NCBI GenBank assembly: GCA_045121595.1
Contig: JBGVGI010000090.1
Location: 71,562-135,561 of the forward strand
Source: Fumia sp045121595
Lineage (GTDB): Bacteria > Bacillota > Clostridia > Oscillospirales > Ruminococcaceae
Direction: 5' to 3'
DNA: 64,000 nucleotides
Position numbers and translations under genes: made by a program
The notes under the pieces: model-generated
Seen by the model: the letters and a program-made list of their open reading frames with translations, nothing else
Database searches by the model: none
Told to the model about the DNA's origin: nothing
Part shown: positions 37,427 to 46,699 of the stretch, piece by piece
Layout: every line of letters starts with the position of its first letter
Numbering within the stretch: position 1 is the stretch's first letter

Positions 37427-39936
37427 CACTTAAGTATAAAGTCAGCGAAATCGCCAAGGATTTAAACGTTTCGGGTAAAGCTATCATCGAACTTATTTCC
37501 GAATACTTTGGCGGTGAGCCTAAAAAGACTTCTTCTGCTTTGACTGACGAAGAAGCAAACATAATTTTGGATTACTATACACAGAAAAACACCGTTAAGG
37601 ACTTTAACGCTTATTTTAATTCCAAATCTGCTGAGGTTAAAAAGCCTGAGCCTAAGAAGGAAGCTCCCAAAAAGGCAGAGCCTAAAAAGCCTGAGCCTAA
37701 AAAGGAAGCTCCTAAAAAGGCTGAACCTAAAAAGGAAGAGCCTAAAAAAGTTGAAGCTCCCAAGAAGGCAGAGCCTAAAAAAGAAGCTCCCAAAAAAGTT
37801 GAAGCTCCTAAAAAAGACAAATTCGAAAAACCGAACTTCAATGCTCCCCAGAAGAAAAAAGAAGAGCCCAAACGTGAAAAATTCGAAAAACAGAATAATT
37901 TCGTTGGCAAAAACGCGCAGAAAGAGTCAGGAGTTACAAGCAACGCACCCGTTGAGAAAGAACGCACCGAGCGTAAAGTCAACACCCGTGCCGTTGAAAT
38001 CAACCTTGATAAATACAACGAACATTACGAGCATATTGCTCCTCAGGACAGAATGCGCGACAACCACCAGAGTAAGCAGAAGTTAAAACAGAAATCCCAG
38101 ATGAAGAAAAAGGATAAGTTCTCCACCAAGAAAGAAACTGAAGCAGAAAAGCTCCAGCGTCTTGCTCTTGAACGTGCAAGAAAGCAGCAGTTAAAGGTTC
38201 TTATCCCCGATGAAATCACAGTTTCTGAACTTGCTACACGTCTTAAAGTAACCGTTACAGACGTCATCAAAAAGCTTATGATGTTAGGCGTTATGGCGGC
38301 TCAGCACGAAGTTATCGACTTTGATACTGCATCGCTCGTTGCTATGGAATACGATGCTAAAATCGAAAAAGAAGTTATCGTTACTATCGAAGAACAGCTT
38401 ATTAAAGACGAAGAAGATAACGCAGACGCTCTCGAAGAAAGAAGCCCCGTTGTAGTTGTTATGGGTCACGTTGACCATGGTAAAACCTCTATCCTTGACA
38501 GAATCCGTAACGCAAACGTTACTTCCACCGAAGCAGGTGGTATCACTCAGCATATCGGTGCTTATCAGGCTAAAGTTAACGACAGATACATCACTTTCCT
38601 TGATACCCCAGGCCATGAGGCGTTTACTTCAATGCGTGCCCGTGGTGCTGCCGTTACTGATATCGCAGTGCTCGTTGTTGCCGCTGACGACGGTATTATG
38701 CCCCAGACAGTTGAAGCTATCAACCACGCAAAAGCTGCAGGCGTTTCCATCATCGTTGCAATCAACAAGATGGATAAACCCACTGCTAACCCCGAAAAAG
38801 TTAAACAGGAGCTTACTGAATACGAACTCGTTCCCGAAGAATGGGGCGGCGACGTTATCTGTGTTCCCGTTTCTGCTCTTACAGGTGAAGGAATTGACAC
38901 CTTGCTTGAAATGATTACTGTTGTTGCCGACGTTTTGGAACTCAAAGCAAATCCCAACCGCCTTGCAAAAGGTACGGTTGTTGAAGCACGTCTTGACAAA
39001 GGTCGCGGACCCGTTGCTACACTCCTCGTACAGAATGGTACTCTTAAAACGGGCGATATCATCATCGCAGGTGCTACAGTCGGCCGTGTGCGTAAGATGA
39101 TTAACGACCATGGTAAGGAAGTATTTGAAGCAGGTCCCGCAGTTCCCGTTGAAATTACAGGTATGTCCGAAGTTCCCTCTGCAGGTGATACCTTCAACGC
39201 AGTTGAAAACGAACGTCTGGCCCGTGAACTCGTTGAACAGCGTCTTTACACCCAGAAAGAAGAACAGTTTAAATCCTTCCAGAAGGTTACTCTTGATAAC
39301 TTGTTTAGTCAGATTGCCGATGGCGAAGTAAAAGAGCTCCCCATCGTTGTAAAAGCTGACGTTCAGGGTAGTGCTGAGGCTGTAAAACAGTCCCTTGAAA
39401 AACTCACGAACGAAGAAGTAAGAGTTCGTGTTATCCACACAGGTGTCGGTGCTATCAACCGTTCCGACGTTATGCTCGCTAACGCTTCTAACGCTATCAT
39501 AATCGGCTTTAACGTTCGTCCTGACCCCGTTGCTAAGCTTGACGCTGAAAACGAAAACGTTGAAATGCGTATGTACCGCATCATCTACGATGCTATCGAC
39601 GACGTAAAAGACGCTATGAAGGGTATGCTTGCTCCCAAAACACGCGAAGTTGAGCTTGGACGTGCCGAAGTTCGTCAGGTTTACAAAATCTCTGGCGTTG
39701 GTGCTATTGCAGGTTCTTACGTTCTCGAAGGTAAGGTAGCAAGAGATGCACTTATCCGTGTTGTACGTGACGGTGTTGTACTTGTTGAAGACAAGATTGA
39801 CTCTCTTAAACGTTTCAAAAACGATGCTAAAGAAGTAGCCCAGGGTTACGAATGCGGTATCGGTCTTGAAAAGTTCAACGATATCAAAGAAGGAGACATC
39901 TTCGAGTCATTTATTATCGAAGAATACAGAGAATAA
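37423..39936 (+). CDS. infB: Translation initiation factor IF-2
   Basis: 837 residues. N-terminal IF2_N (YKVSEIAKDLNVSG), then a Lys/Pro/Glu-rich linker (~68-150) made of near-repeats of PKKEAPKKAEPKK, then a second IF2_N-like segment and the GTPase with GHVDHGKTS, DTPGHEAF and NKMDKP motifs. Domains II-IV follow and bind fMet-tRNA. It delivers initiator tRNA to the 30S subunit. RBS AAGGAGG. Confidence 0.96.
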   Translation: MTLKYKVSEIAKDLNVSGKAIIELISEYFGGEPKKTSSALTDEEANIILDYYTQKNTVKDFNAYFNSKSAEVKKPEPKKEAPKKAEPKKPEPKKEAPKKAEPKKEEPKKVEAPKKAEPKKEAPKKVEAPKKDKFEKPNFNAPQKKKEEPKREKFEKQNNFVGKNAQKESGVTSNAPVEKERTERKVNTRAVEINLDKYNEHYEHIAPQDRMRDNHQSKQKLKQKSQMKKKDKFSTKKETEAEKLQRLALERARKQQLKVLIPDEITVSELATRLKVTVTDVIKKLMMLGVMAAQHEVIDFDTASLVAMEYDAKIEKEVIVTIEEQLIKDEEDNADALEERSPVVVVMGHVDHGKTSILDRIRNANVTSTEAGGITQHIGAYQAKVNDRYITFLDTPGHEAFTSMRARGAAVTDIAVLVVAADDGIMPQTVEAINHAKAAGVSIIVAINKMDKPTANPEKVKQELTEYELVPEEWGGDVICVPVSALTGEGIDTLLEMITVVADVLELKANPNRLAKGTVVEARLDKGRGPVATLLVQNGTLKTGDIIIAGATVGRVRKMINDHGKEVFEAGPAVPVEITGMSEVPSAGDTFNAVENERLARELVEQRLYTQKEEQFKSFQKVTLDNLFSQIADGEVKELPIVVKADVQGSAEAVKQSLEKLTNEEVRVRVIHTGVGAINRSDVMLANASNAIIIGFNVRPDPVAKLDAENENVEMRMYRIIYDAIDDVKDAMKGMLAPKTREVELGRAEVRQVYKISGVGAIAGSYVLEGKVARDALIRVVRDGVVLVEDKIDSLKRFKNDAKEVAQGYECGIGLEKFNDIKEGDIFESFIIEEYRE

Positions 39937-39937
39937 T

Positions 39938-40273
39938 ATGGCAAGTTTTAAAGTCGGACGTCTGTCCGAAGATATAAAACGTGAGATGAGCGCACTTTTC
40001 CGTGAGATTAAAGACCCCCGTGTTTCCACAATGCTGAGTGTCGTAAGATGCGAGGTTTCGGGGGACTTGTCCCACTGCAAGGTGTATGTAAGCGCTATTG
40101 AGGGCGAAGAAAAAACAGTTGAATCGGTAGCGGGTCTTAAATCCGCAAGCGGTTTTATAAAACGTGAGCTTTCTAACCGTCTGCATTTGAGAAAATGCCC
40201 CGAGCTTCACTTTATTGCCGACTCCTCTATCGCTTACAGTGCCAAAATCAACGATATTCTGGAGAATTTGTAA
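39938..40273 (+). CDS. rbfA: 30S ribosome-binding factor RbfA
   Basis: 111 residues starting MASFKVGRLSEDIKREMS, with KDPRVSTMLSVVRCEVSGDLSHCKVYVS and a KH-like C-terminus (LRKCPELHFIADSSI). It is needed for late 30S maturation. The ATG at 39938 follows the infB stop by one base; the frame upstream is the infB coding region. Confidence 0.93.
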   Translation: MASFKVGRLSEDIKREMSALFREIKDPRVSTMLSVVRCEVSGDLSHCKVYVSAIEGEEKTVESVAGLKSASGFIKRELSNRLHLRKCPELHFIADSSIAYSAKINDILENL

Positions 40274-41202
40274 TGAGAATTGATGTTAAAGCTACGGCAA
40301 AAGAGCTTTTAAATATGGATAATATCTATATCCTTTGCCACCGCAACCCCGACGGAGATACCTTAGGAAGCGGTTTCGGGCTTCATTATGCATTAAAAAG
40401 CCTTGGCAAACGTTCAAAAGTTCTTTGTTCTGATGAATTCCCCGAGAAATTTTCCTATATGTACGATACTTTTACGGAGTTTGAGGCAGAAAATATAGTG
40501 TCTGTCGACGTTGCTACCACCGAGCTTTTCGGAAGTCTTGACTACAAGGTGAATTTAGCTATCGACCACCACCCCACTAACTCGCTTTTTGCAGAGAAAG
40601 TCTGCCTTTGCCCCGACGATGCCGCAACCTGTGAGATTATCTATGCGATAATTAAAGAAATGGGTGTAAAAATAGATGAAAAAATCGCAACCTGCCTTTA
40701 TACGGGCGTTGCGACTGACACGGGTTGCTTTAAATTTTCAAACGTAACTCCCAAAACCCATTATATTGCAGGTGAGCTTATCGAGTGCGGCGCCTTGTTT
40801 AAAAAGGTCAACAAGGAAATCTTTGAAACCAAAACTCTTTCGCTTATCTCCCTTGAAAGAGAGGTTTTAAACACCCTTTCTTTCCATTCACAAAACCGTG
40901 TTGCGATGATTTACGTTACAACCGAAATGTTAAAAAAATACGGTGTTCCCGAAACAGAGCTTGATGCCATAACGGGTATCCCCCGACAGATTGAGGGTGT
41001 TGAGATGGGAATTACCATTAAACAACGTAACGAAAACGAGTTTAAGGTATCTGCAAGAACGTCCGAAACCCTTGATGCAAGTCAGTTCTGCCAAAAATTC
41101 GGCGGTGGCGGTCACGCAAGAGCATCAGGTTGTACCATAAACGGTACACTCACTGAGGTTCAGGAAAAGCTTATAAAAGCAGTTGAGGAATTTTTATGTT
41201 AA
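40273..41202 (+). CDS. nrnA: DHH-family oligoribonuclease / pAp phosphatase
   Basis: 309 residues. Start chosen at the ATG overlapping the rbfA stop. DHH phosphoesterase motifs: CHRNPDGDTLGS, VDVAT, AIDHHPTN and TGVATDTGCF; the C-terminal DHHA1 domain has GGGGHARASGC. The family degrades nanoRNA and removes phosphate from 3'-phosphoadenosine 5'-phosphate. This position between rbfA and truB is the standard Firmicute place. Confidence 0.92.
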   Translation: MRIDVKATAKELLNMDNIYILCHRNPDGDTLGSGFGLHYALKSLGKRSKVLCSDEFPEKFSYMYDTFTEFEAENIVSVDVATTELFGSLDYKVNLAIDHHPTNSLFAEKVCLCPDDAATCEIIYAIIKEMGVKIDEKIATCLYTGVATDTGCFKFSNVTPKTHYIAGELIECGALFKKVNKEIFETKTLSLISLEREVLNTLSFHSQNRVAMIYVTTEMLKKYGVPETELDAITGIPRQIEGVEMGITIKQRNENEFKVSARTSETLDASQFCQKFGGGGHARASGCTINGTLTEVQEKLIKAVEEFLC

Positions 41203-42089
41203 ACGGAATTATCTGTATAAACAAACCTGAGGATTTCACTTCCTTTGACGTTGTCAAGAAGTTAAGAGGTATCACAAGGGTTAAAAAAATCGGTCACGCA
41301 GGTACTTTAGACCCGATGGCTACGGGTGTTTTGCCGATTTTTTTAGGTGTTGCCACCAAGGCTTGTGACATCTTACCAAACAACGATAAACGTTATACAG
41401 CATCCTTTAAATTTGGTCTTGAAACCGATACCGAGGATGTATGGGGCAACGTTACAAAAGAGTATGATAAAAAGGTTACAAAAAAGGATATTCTTGATAT
41501 TCTCCCCTCTTTTACGGGTGAAATTTCACAGATTCCGCCGATGTATTCGGCAATTCAGATTAACGGCAAACGCCTTTATGACTTAGCCCGTCAGGGTATT
41601 GAAGTTGAAAGAGAAGCGCGTAAAATCACAGTTTATGAGATTTCCCTTTTAAGCTTTGACGAAAGTAGTCAGGAAGGTGTCTTTGATATCTCCTGCTCTA
41701 AAGGTACCTACATCCGCACTATTATCAGTGATATCGGTAAAAAGCTTTGTTGCGGTGGCATTATGACCGCTTTAAACCGCACCGAGGCTTCAGGATTTAC
41801 TCTTTCCGACTGTATGACCTTTGAAGAAGTGGAAAAAGCGGTTGCCGATAATACTCTGACCCCGCTACCCGTTGAGAAAGCGTTCTCCCCCTACCCCGAA
41901 ATTCGCTTGAGCGAAATACAGACGAGAATGTTTTCAAACGGTGTAACCCTTGATTTAAGAAGAATAAGGCACCAAAAGCAAGAAACCGCCAGAGTTTACT
42001 CCTTTGACGGGTCGTTTTTAGGACTTGCTACCTTAAATTTTGAAACCAACGAACTGAAACTCTTAAAATTCTTTATAGAAAGGAAGTAA
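41196..42089 (+). CDS. truB: tRNA pseudouridine-55 synthase
   Basis: 297 residues. KKIGHAGTLDPMATGVLP contains the catalytic Asp39. FTGEISQIPPMYSAIQINGKR and CSKGTYIRTI are TruB hallmarks. It modifies U55 in the T-loop of tRNAs. Overlaps nrnA by 7 bases. Confidence 0.96.
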   Translation: MLNGIICINKPEDFTSFDVVKKLRGITRVKKIGHAGTLDPMATGVLPIFLGVATKACDILPNNDKRYTASFKFGLETDTEDVWGNVTKEYDKKVTKKDILDILPSFTGEISQIPPMYSAIQINGKRLYDLARQGIEVEREARKITVYEISLLSFDESSQEGVFDISCSKGTYIRTIISDIGKKLCCGGIMTALNRTEASGFTLSDCMTFEEVEKAVADNTLTPLPVEKAFSPYPEIRLSEIQTRMFSNGVTLDLRRIRHQKQETARVYSFDGSFLGLATLNFETNELKLLKFFIERK

Positions 42090-42094
42090 CGGCT

Positions 42095-42997
42095 TTGCGT
42101 ATTTTCAAAGAAATTCAAAGTTTAAATGAAAACACTTCGGTTGCCTTAGGTCTCTTTGACGGACTGCATAAAGGACATCAAGAAGTTATAAAAAATACTG
42201 TAAAGGAAAAATCTTTACAGTCTGTCGTTTTCTCTTTTGAATTTGATAAAGAAGCTACAAAGCCCCAATTTTCCTACATTTTTCCGACTTCACTTAAATT
42301 TAAGTATCTTGAAGAAATGGGAGTTGATATCTGCATCTGCCCTAAATTTTCGGATATCAAAAATTTAAGTCCTGCGGAGTTTTTAAAGATTTTAAAGGAT
42401 GATTTCAAGGCAAAGGCGCTCTTTTGCGGTGAGGATTACCGCTTCGGAAAAGAGGCAAAGGGTGATATTACACTCCTTAAAAGCTTTTGCGATGAAAATG
42501 ATATAAAGCTTTGCGTTCTTCCTGATATTTCCGAAAGCGGAGTTAAAATAAGCTCCACTGCGATAAGAAAAGCGCTTAAAGACGGTGAAATTCCTCTTGC
42601 CAATCGTCTGCTCGGACGTAATTACGGGATAGATTTCCCCGTTACAGACGGCAAAAAGTTAGGAAGAACCTTAGGTTTCCCGACTATTAATCAGGTCTAT
42701 CCACACGGATGCACTCTGCCACGGTTCGGTGTCTACCTCACAAAGGCTTATATTAACGGCAAAAACTACTACGGCGTTACAAACGTCGGTATTAAGCCCA
42801 CAGTTACCGATACCCCTCTCCCCTCGGCGGAAACCACCTTACTCGACTTTGAGGGGGATTTGTACGGCGAGAAGATTAACCTTGAATTTTTAGAGTTTAT
42901 ACGCGAGGAAAAGAAATTTAATTCCATTGATGAACTTAAAAAACAAATAGAAACTGACGTTAAGAAAACAAGAGAAATAATAAAAGGAATTGGTTAA
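42095..42997 (+). CDS. ribF: Bifunctional riboflavin kinase / FAD synthetase
   Basis: 300 residues. The N-terminal nucleotidyltransferase domain has LGLFDGLHKGHQE and CGEDYRFGKEAKGD; the C-terminal flavokinase domain has GRTLGFPTINQ and VGIKPTV. It makes FMN and FAD. TTG start with AGGAAG upstream. Last gene of the operon. Confidence 0.94.
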   Translation: MRIFKEIQSLNENTSVALGLFDGLHKGHQEVIKNTVKEKSLQSVVFSFEFDKEATKPQFSYIFPTSLKFKYLEEMGVDICICPKFSDIKNLSPAEFLKILKDDFKAKALFCGEDYRFGKEAKGDITLLKSFCDENDIKLCVLPDISESGVKISSTAIRKALKDGEIPLANRLLGRNYGIDFPVTDGKKLGRTLGFPTINQVYPHGCTLPRFGVYLTKAYINGKNYYGVTNVGIKPTVTDTPLPSAETTLLDFEGDLYGEKINLEFLEFIREEKKFNSIDELKKQIETDVKKTREIIKGIG

Positions 42998-43016
42998 TCC
43001 CCAATTCCTTTTTTGT
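42982..43016. terminator. Bidirectional terminator between ribF and the dCMP deaminase gene
   Basis: Stem AAGGAATTGG / CCAATTCCTT, loop TTAATCC, with A and T tracts on both sides. Confidence 0.92.
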
Positions 43017-43017
43017 T

Positions 43018-43497
43018 TTAGAATTTTAAAGTTAAAAGTTTGCCTGTAGGTAGATACTGGCGGTACTTGACACCTGCCATATCAAACATTCGCTTGGAGG
43101 CGATGACGCCGTTTGTGTCGGCATATTTATCATGCATATAAACTACTTCTTTAATCCCTGACTGAATGATAGCCTTGGCACACTCGTTACACGGGAACAA
43201 GGTAACGTAGATAGAAGTGCCTTTAAGTGAGCCTCCGTCGTTATTTAAGATAGCGTTAAGCTCTGCGTGGCAGACGTAGGGGTACTTGGTTTCAAGCTCT
43301 TCCCCTGCCCTTTCCCACGGCATATTCTCGTCGTCACAACCGACGGGCATTCCGTTGTATCCCATCGAAAGAATTTTATGGTCGGAGTTTGCGATACAAG
43401 CTCCCACCTGAGTTGAGGGGTCTTTACTTCTCTCTGCGGAGAGCATCGCAATCCCCATAAAATATTCGTCCCAGCTTAAATAATCCTGTCTTTTCAT
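43018..43497 (-). CDS. comEB: dCMP deaminase (ComEB family)
   Basis: 159 residues from the ATG at 43497 (AGGTGA site). Cytidine/deoxycytidylate deaminase zinc motifs: CHAELNAI and FPCNECAKAII, with STQVGACI and NGMP upstream. It makes dUMP from dCMP. The name comes from the Bacillus competence operon; no other com genes are here. Four bases separate it from the gene upstream, so they share a transcript. Confidence 0.92.
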   Translation of the reverse strand: MKRQDYLSWDEYFMGIAMLSAERSKDPSTQVGACIANSDHKILSMGYNGMPVGCDDENMPWERAGEELETKYPYVCHAELNAILNNDGGSLKGTSIYVTLFPCNECAKAIIQSGIKEVVYMHDKYADTNGVIASKRMFDMAGVKYRQYLPTGKLLTLKF

Positions 43498-43501
43498 AAT
43501 A

Positions 43502-44671
43502 TCACCTTTTAAGTTTATGATTAACCTCATCCCTGATGAGTGTGTAGATTACGGAAAATACGGGAATGTAGATTAGGATACCGAGTACACCGATAGTACC
43601 TGCGCCGAGTGTAACGGCGGCAAGTACCCAGATGGACGGCAAACCTACAGAGTTACCAACAACATGCGGATAGATAAGGTTTCCTTCAATCTGCTGCAAA
43701 ATAATAGCTATAACCAAAAGCCATAATGCAGGCATAAAGCCCTGAGCCATCATAGTTAAAATAACGGCAAAGCCCGTTGAAACCCACGCACCGAAGATAG
43801 GAATAAGTGCGCATACGATGGTAAGAACGCTTATCATAAGGGCGTATTTGTATCCGAATATGCTCAGTACCACAAAGAACATAAGACCTAAAATAGCCGC
43901 CTCTGTGCACTGTCCTGCGATAAAGTTAGAGAAGGTTTTATTTGTGAGTGAAAGGACTCTCATAAGCTTTTCAACACGTTTTTCGGAAGGGATAACCACG
44001 TCGTCATTACCTTTTTTATCAGGCATAAATGCTCTGATAAAACGTTTGCCCTGAGAGATAAGCTTTTCTTTCTGCGAAAGGAAGTAGATAGCAAAGAAAA
44101 TGCCGAGGAAAAAGTTTACAAGTCCGTTGATAACGCTTGTAGCGGCGGAAACTGTAGAGTTAAGCACGTTACCCGCACCTTTTTGTAAAAAGCTGAATAC
44201 AGTGTCGAGAACCTTTTCCCAGTCAACCGAAACGATTGAAATTCTGTCCTGAAGCTCAGGGAATTTCTCAACAAGGGAAGCAATAAAAACGTTCACCTTA
44301 TCGACGTAACCGGGGAAATTTAGTTTAAGTATCTCAAAGGTAGAGCCGAGTTCAGGCACCACGATAAGTGTTACGAACATAATAAGCACTGCCACAAAGA
44401 TAAAAGTAAGCAGAATACTTACGGGGCGTTTTATCTTTCTTACCAGTTTATCGTGCTTTCCGCCCGTTTTAAACAAAAGACGCTCTATTCCCTTCATCGG
44501 AAGATTTAAGATAAAAGCAATGCAAAATCCCACGAGAATCGGTGAGATAAGCGAGAAAAACATTTTAAGATAATCAAAAAGCAAACCGATATTCTGTAAG
44601 CTTAAAAAACAGACAACGGTAAAGAGAATTATAAGAAGGATTTTTCTTATATTTTTGCGGTTAAGCTCCAT
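43502..44671 (-). CDS. AI-2E family transporter
   Basis: 389 residues with about eight hydrophobic segments and the long central helix-rich insert typical of this family. Features: the FCIAFILNLPMKGIE start region, NFFLGIFFAIYFLSQKE and the C-terminal NLIYPHVVGNSVGLP motif. Members include autoinducer-2 exporters, Na+/H+ antiporters and others, so substrate is not assigned. Upstream is an extended -10 (TG-T-TACAAT near 44700). Confidence 0.88.
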   Translation of the reverse strand: MELNRKNIRKILLIILFTVVCFLSLQNIGLLFDYLKMFFSLISPILVGFCIAFILNLPMKGIERLLFKTGGKHDKLVRKIKRPVSILLTFIFVAVLIMFVTLIVVPELGSTFEILKLNFPGYVDKVNVFIASLVEKFPELQDRISIVSVDWEKVLDTVFSFLQKGAGNVLNSTVSAATSVINGLVNFFLGIFFAIYFLSQKEKLISQGKRFIRAFMPDKKGNDDVVIPSEKRVEKLMRVLSLTNKTFSNFIAGQCTEAAILGLMFFVVLSIFGYKYALMISVLTIVCALIPIFGAWVSTGFAVILTMMAQGFMPALWLLVIAIILQQIEGNLIYPHVVGNSVGLPSIWVLAAVTLGAGTIGVLGILIYIPVFSVIYTLIRDEVNHKLKR

Positions 44672-44744
44672 TTTTTTATCTCCTTTTTTAAAGATATTAC
44701 CATTGTAACACAGATTTTAAGAAATTACCACAATTTTCATAAAA

Positions 44745-44777
44745 AATTAAAAAAAGAAAGCAAGGAGTTACCCTTGC
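44745..44777 (-). terminator. Terminator after the zinc-ribbon gene
   Basis: Minus-strand stem GCAAGG / CCTTGC followed by a U-rich run. Confidence 0.8.
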
Positions 44778-44791
44778 CTTCTATAAGAAGA

Positions 44792-45070
44792 TTATTCAGC
44801 TTCTTTCATTTTTGCAAAGCAATCGCTGCAGTATACAGGGCGATCTTCACGGGGCTGGAAAGGAACTTTTGCTTCAGCACCGCAGGAAGCACATGTAGCT
44901 GTGAACATTTCTCTCTGAGCTCTGTTCTGGTTTTTGCGAGCGTCACGGCAAGCTTTACATCTCTGGGGTTCGTTTTCGAAACCTCTTTCAGCGTAGAATT
45001 CCTGTTCACCAGCTGTGAATACGAACTCGTTGCCACACTCTTTGCATGTTAGGGTTTTGTCTTCGTACAT
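44792..45070 (-). CDS. Small zinc-ribbon protein with two to three CxxC pairs
   Basis: 92 residues from the ATG at 45070 (GAGGT upstream). CKECG with CKAC, and CASCG with CSDC, form two treble-clef or ribbon-like zinc sites. It resembles the family of 'probable zinc-ribbon' proteins found in Clostridia; function unknown. The frame can be extended upstream to 45124 but would enter the tRNA-like relic and lacks a better start. Confidence 0.75.
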   Translation of the reverse strand: MYEDKTLTCKECGNEFVFTAGEQEFYAERGFENEPQRCKACRDARKNQNRAQREMFTATCASCGAEAKVPFQPREDRPVYCSDCFAKMKEAE

Positions 45071-45097
45071 TTTTTTTACCTCGCTTAGGTTATTTTG

Positions 45098-45164
45098 TGC
45101 CCCCGGACGGACTCGCACCGTCATCTTGTAAATTACACGCTCTGCAAATTAAGCTACAAAAGGC
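45098..45164 (-). pseudogene. tRNA-like relic with shortened anticodon arm
   Basis: Minus-strand sequence has a 7-base acceptor strand GCCTTTT facing CGGGGGC (three G-U pairs and one mismatch), a D-arm GCTT/GAGC, a T-arm GACGG-TGCGAGT-CCGTC and a discriminator A, but no encoded CCA. The anticodon arm is TGTAA-T-TTACA, so the usual 7-base anticodon loop is missing. At 67 bases it is short for a tRNA. It looks like a decayed tRNA or a tRNA mimic in the leader of the zinc-ribbon gene. Confidence 0.45.
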
Positions 45165-45168
45165 ATAT

Positions 45169-45741
45169 TTAGTTTAACGTTCTGAGTTTTTTACGGACTC
45201 TCTGCAAGGCGTTGTCAACAGACTTTTCCTTAACGCCAAGCTGTTTTGCAATTGATGCGTAGTCCATCCCGCTAAGGTGCAGAAACAAAACTTCCCTCTC
45301 CATCGGAGAAAGTGCAGTTTTAACGTCGTTAAGCACTGAAAAAAGGTTTTCTTTTCCGATAAGAATGCTCTCGGGAGTAAGAGATGTACTTTCATCCTTC
45401 AAAAGGTCAAGAGGAATGTTTTTAACCCCCTGCCCCGCTTTTAAAGAGGTAGCTTTTTCTACTGCTTTGAGCATTTTGTTTCTTATGCAAACGTTAGCAT
45501 AAGAGGAAAACTTAACGTCTTTTTCAGGGTCAAAGTGCGAAATCGCATCCAGAAGCCCCAAAGAGCCTTCCTGCACGAGATCGTCAAAATCAAGAACGTT
45601 TACAAACTGAAACGCGAGTTTGTTTATAAGAGGAATGTAACGTGAAATAAGCAGTGCCACAGCGTCGCGGTTTTCGGAAGAAAGCCTTACAAGACTTAAA
45701 TCGTCAAGAGTTTTTAAAGTTGCTTCTTTCACTGCATTCAT
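45169..45741 (-). CDS. sigH: Sporulation/transition-phase sigma factor SigH
   Basis: 190 residues from the ATG at 45741 (GAGG nearby); a longer form to 45795 is possible. Region 2 has DFDDLVQEGSLGLLDAISHFDP and FSSYANVCIRN; region 4 has LSPMEREVLFLHLSG and KSVDNALQRVRKKL, which is the SigH/Spo0H pattern. It directs early-sporulation transcription in endospore formers. Slightly shorter than the Bacillus protein (218 residues). Confidence 0.85.
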   Translation of the reverse strand: MNAVKEATLKTLDDLSLVRLSSENRDAVALLISRYIPLINKLAFQFVNVLDFDDLVQEGSLGLLDAISHFDPEKDVKFSSYANVCIRNKMLKAVEKATSLKAGQGVKNIPLDLLKDESTSLTPESILIGKENLFSVLNDVKTALSPMEREVLFLHLSGMDYASIAKQLGVKEKSVDNALQRVRKKLRTLN

Positions 45742-45886
45742 CCTCAATATACAATATCGCCCCACTATCGTAACATATTTTTGTGCTTTTGTCAAGGTTT
45801 TTTGAAAATATAAAACAAACTTCGAAAATTTTGTACACTTTCGACAAAAAACGACACCTCCGCCTTTTAAACGACGGAGGTCTATG

Positions 45887-45915
45887 TTGAAATTGTGATT
45901 TAAATATGGTATATT
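45887..45915 (+). promoter_or_regulatory. SigA-type promoter of the unknown membrane protein gene
   Basis: TTGAAA, 17-bp spacer, TATATT. A hairpin ACCTCCG / CGGAGGT (45856-45882) lies just upstream. Confidence 0.75.
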
Positions 45916-45946
45916 CTAATTATCAAATTATTTGAGGTGGTAAGGT

Positions 45947-46699
45947 ATGACTATATCTGAATACGTAAAGCTATCGCTTAAAGACTGCAAGGAACGTCTT
46001 AAATCCATCGCATTATACTCGCTTCTCATAAGAATTGCGCTTTATCCGCTTATGTTCTTTTCCGAAGTTATGAACACAAGATATATAGAGTTTCTTTTAT
46101 TTTCGGAGATATATGAAAACCCCGATTTTTTCGATATCGTAATAGTACCGCTTTTTTATTTTGCTGAACTTTTTGCTATGGAAGCGTTTGTAACACTCCC
46201 ATTATACCTTCTGTTTTTCAAGGAAAAACCCATTAGAATAAAACCCTTAGTTAAAGATTTTGTTATTTTCAAAGCAATAATATTCGTCTTTTATTCCCTG
46301 CTTGTCTTTGCAAAATGGAGTTGTTACAGCATTTCTTTGCAACTCGCAATCGGCATAGCGGCAGTTTTCTCAGTGTTTTTCAAGGATATGATAAAAGTCA
46401 CGATGGTTACCCAGAACGTTCCCTTTTTTGAAGCTATAAAAAAATCATTCAACGTACTCGAAACGCAAAAGTCAAAACGCATTTTTACCTTCTTTGCAGT
46501 CGAATTGATATTCTTCATTCCTTATCTTATTGTAATGATTATCATTATAGCCACAGTGCCGATAATATACCAGTATCGCATTTATCAATGGCTTTATATA
46601 ATCGGACCGCTTGTTGATATTTTTACAGAGCCTTTAAGGATATCCTTTCACTTAAATTTCTTTTACCCTAAAACAGAATACGAAAAATTTAAGGTCTGA
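45947..46699 (+). CDS. Unknown polytopic membrane protein
   Basis: 250 residues with about six hydrophobic segments and a cytoplasmic-looking central loop (KDMIKVTMVTQNVPFFEAIKK). I do not recognise the family; the layout resembles DUF975- or glycerophosphodiesterase-membrane-type proteins but no motif confirms it. It converges on, and overlaps by 11 bases, the last gene of the phage-tail region, so it marks the left boundary of that region. RBS GAGGTGG. Confidence 0.6.
   Translation: MTISEYVKLSLKDCKERLKSIALYSLLIRIALYPLMFFSEVMNTRYIEFLLFSEIYENPDFFDIVIVPLFYFAELFAMEAFVTLPLYLLFFKEKPIRIKPLVKDFVIFKAIIFVFYSLLVFAKWSCYSISLQLAIGIAAVFSVFFKDMIKVTMVTQNVPFFEAIKKSFNVLETQKSKRIFTFFAVELIFFIPYLIVMIIIIATVPIIYQYRIYQWLYIIGPLVDIFTEPLRISFHLNFFYPKTEYEKFKV

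Noticed and set aside
37650..37830. Possible expanding DNA tandem repeat in infB
   Set aside because: The linker repeats are imperfect and such Lys/Pro/Glu-rich linkers are common in IF-2 proteins, so this is not noteworthy on its own.
37611..38018. Long minus-strand frame opposite the infB linker rich in FLGASFLGS repeats
   Set aside because: It is the antisense reading of the Lys/Pro/Glu repeat region of IF-2. No ribosome site, and the infB frame is certain.
38565..39438. Two long minus-strand frames opposite infB
   Set aside because: Shadows of the GTPase coding region, with no start signals and no recognisable domain.
43818..44054. Plus-strand frame opposite the AI-2E transporter
   Set aside because: Shadow of a well-supported membrane protein gene; no start context.
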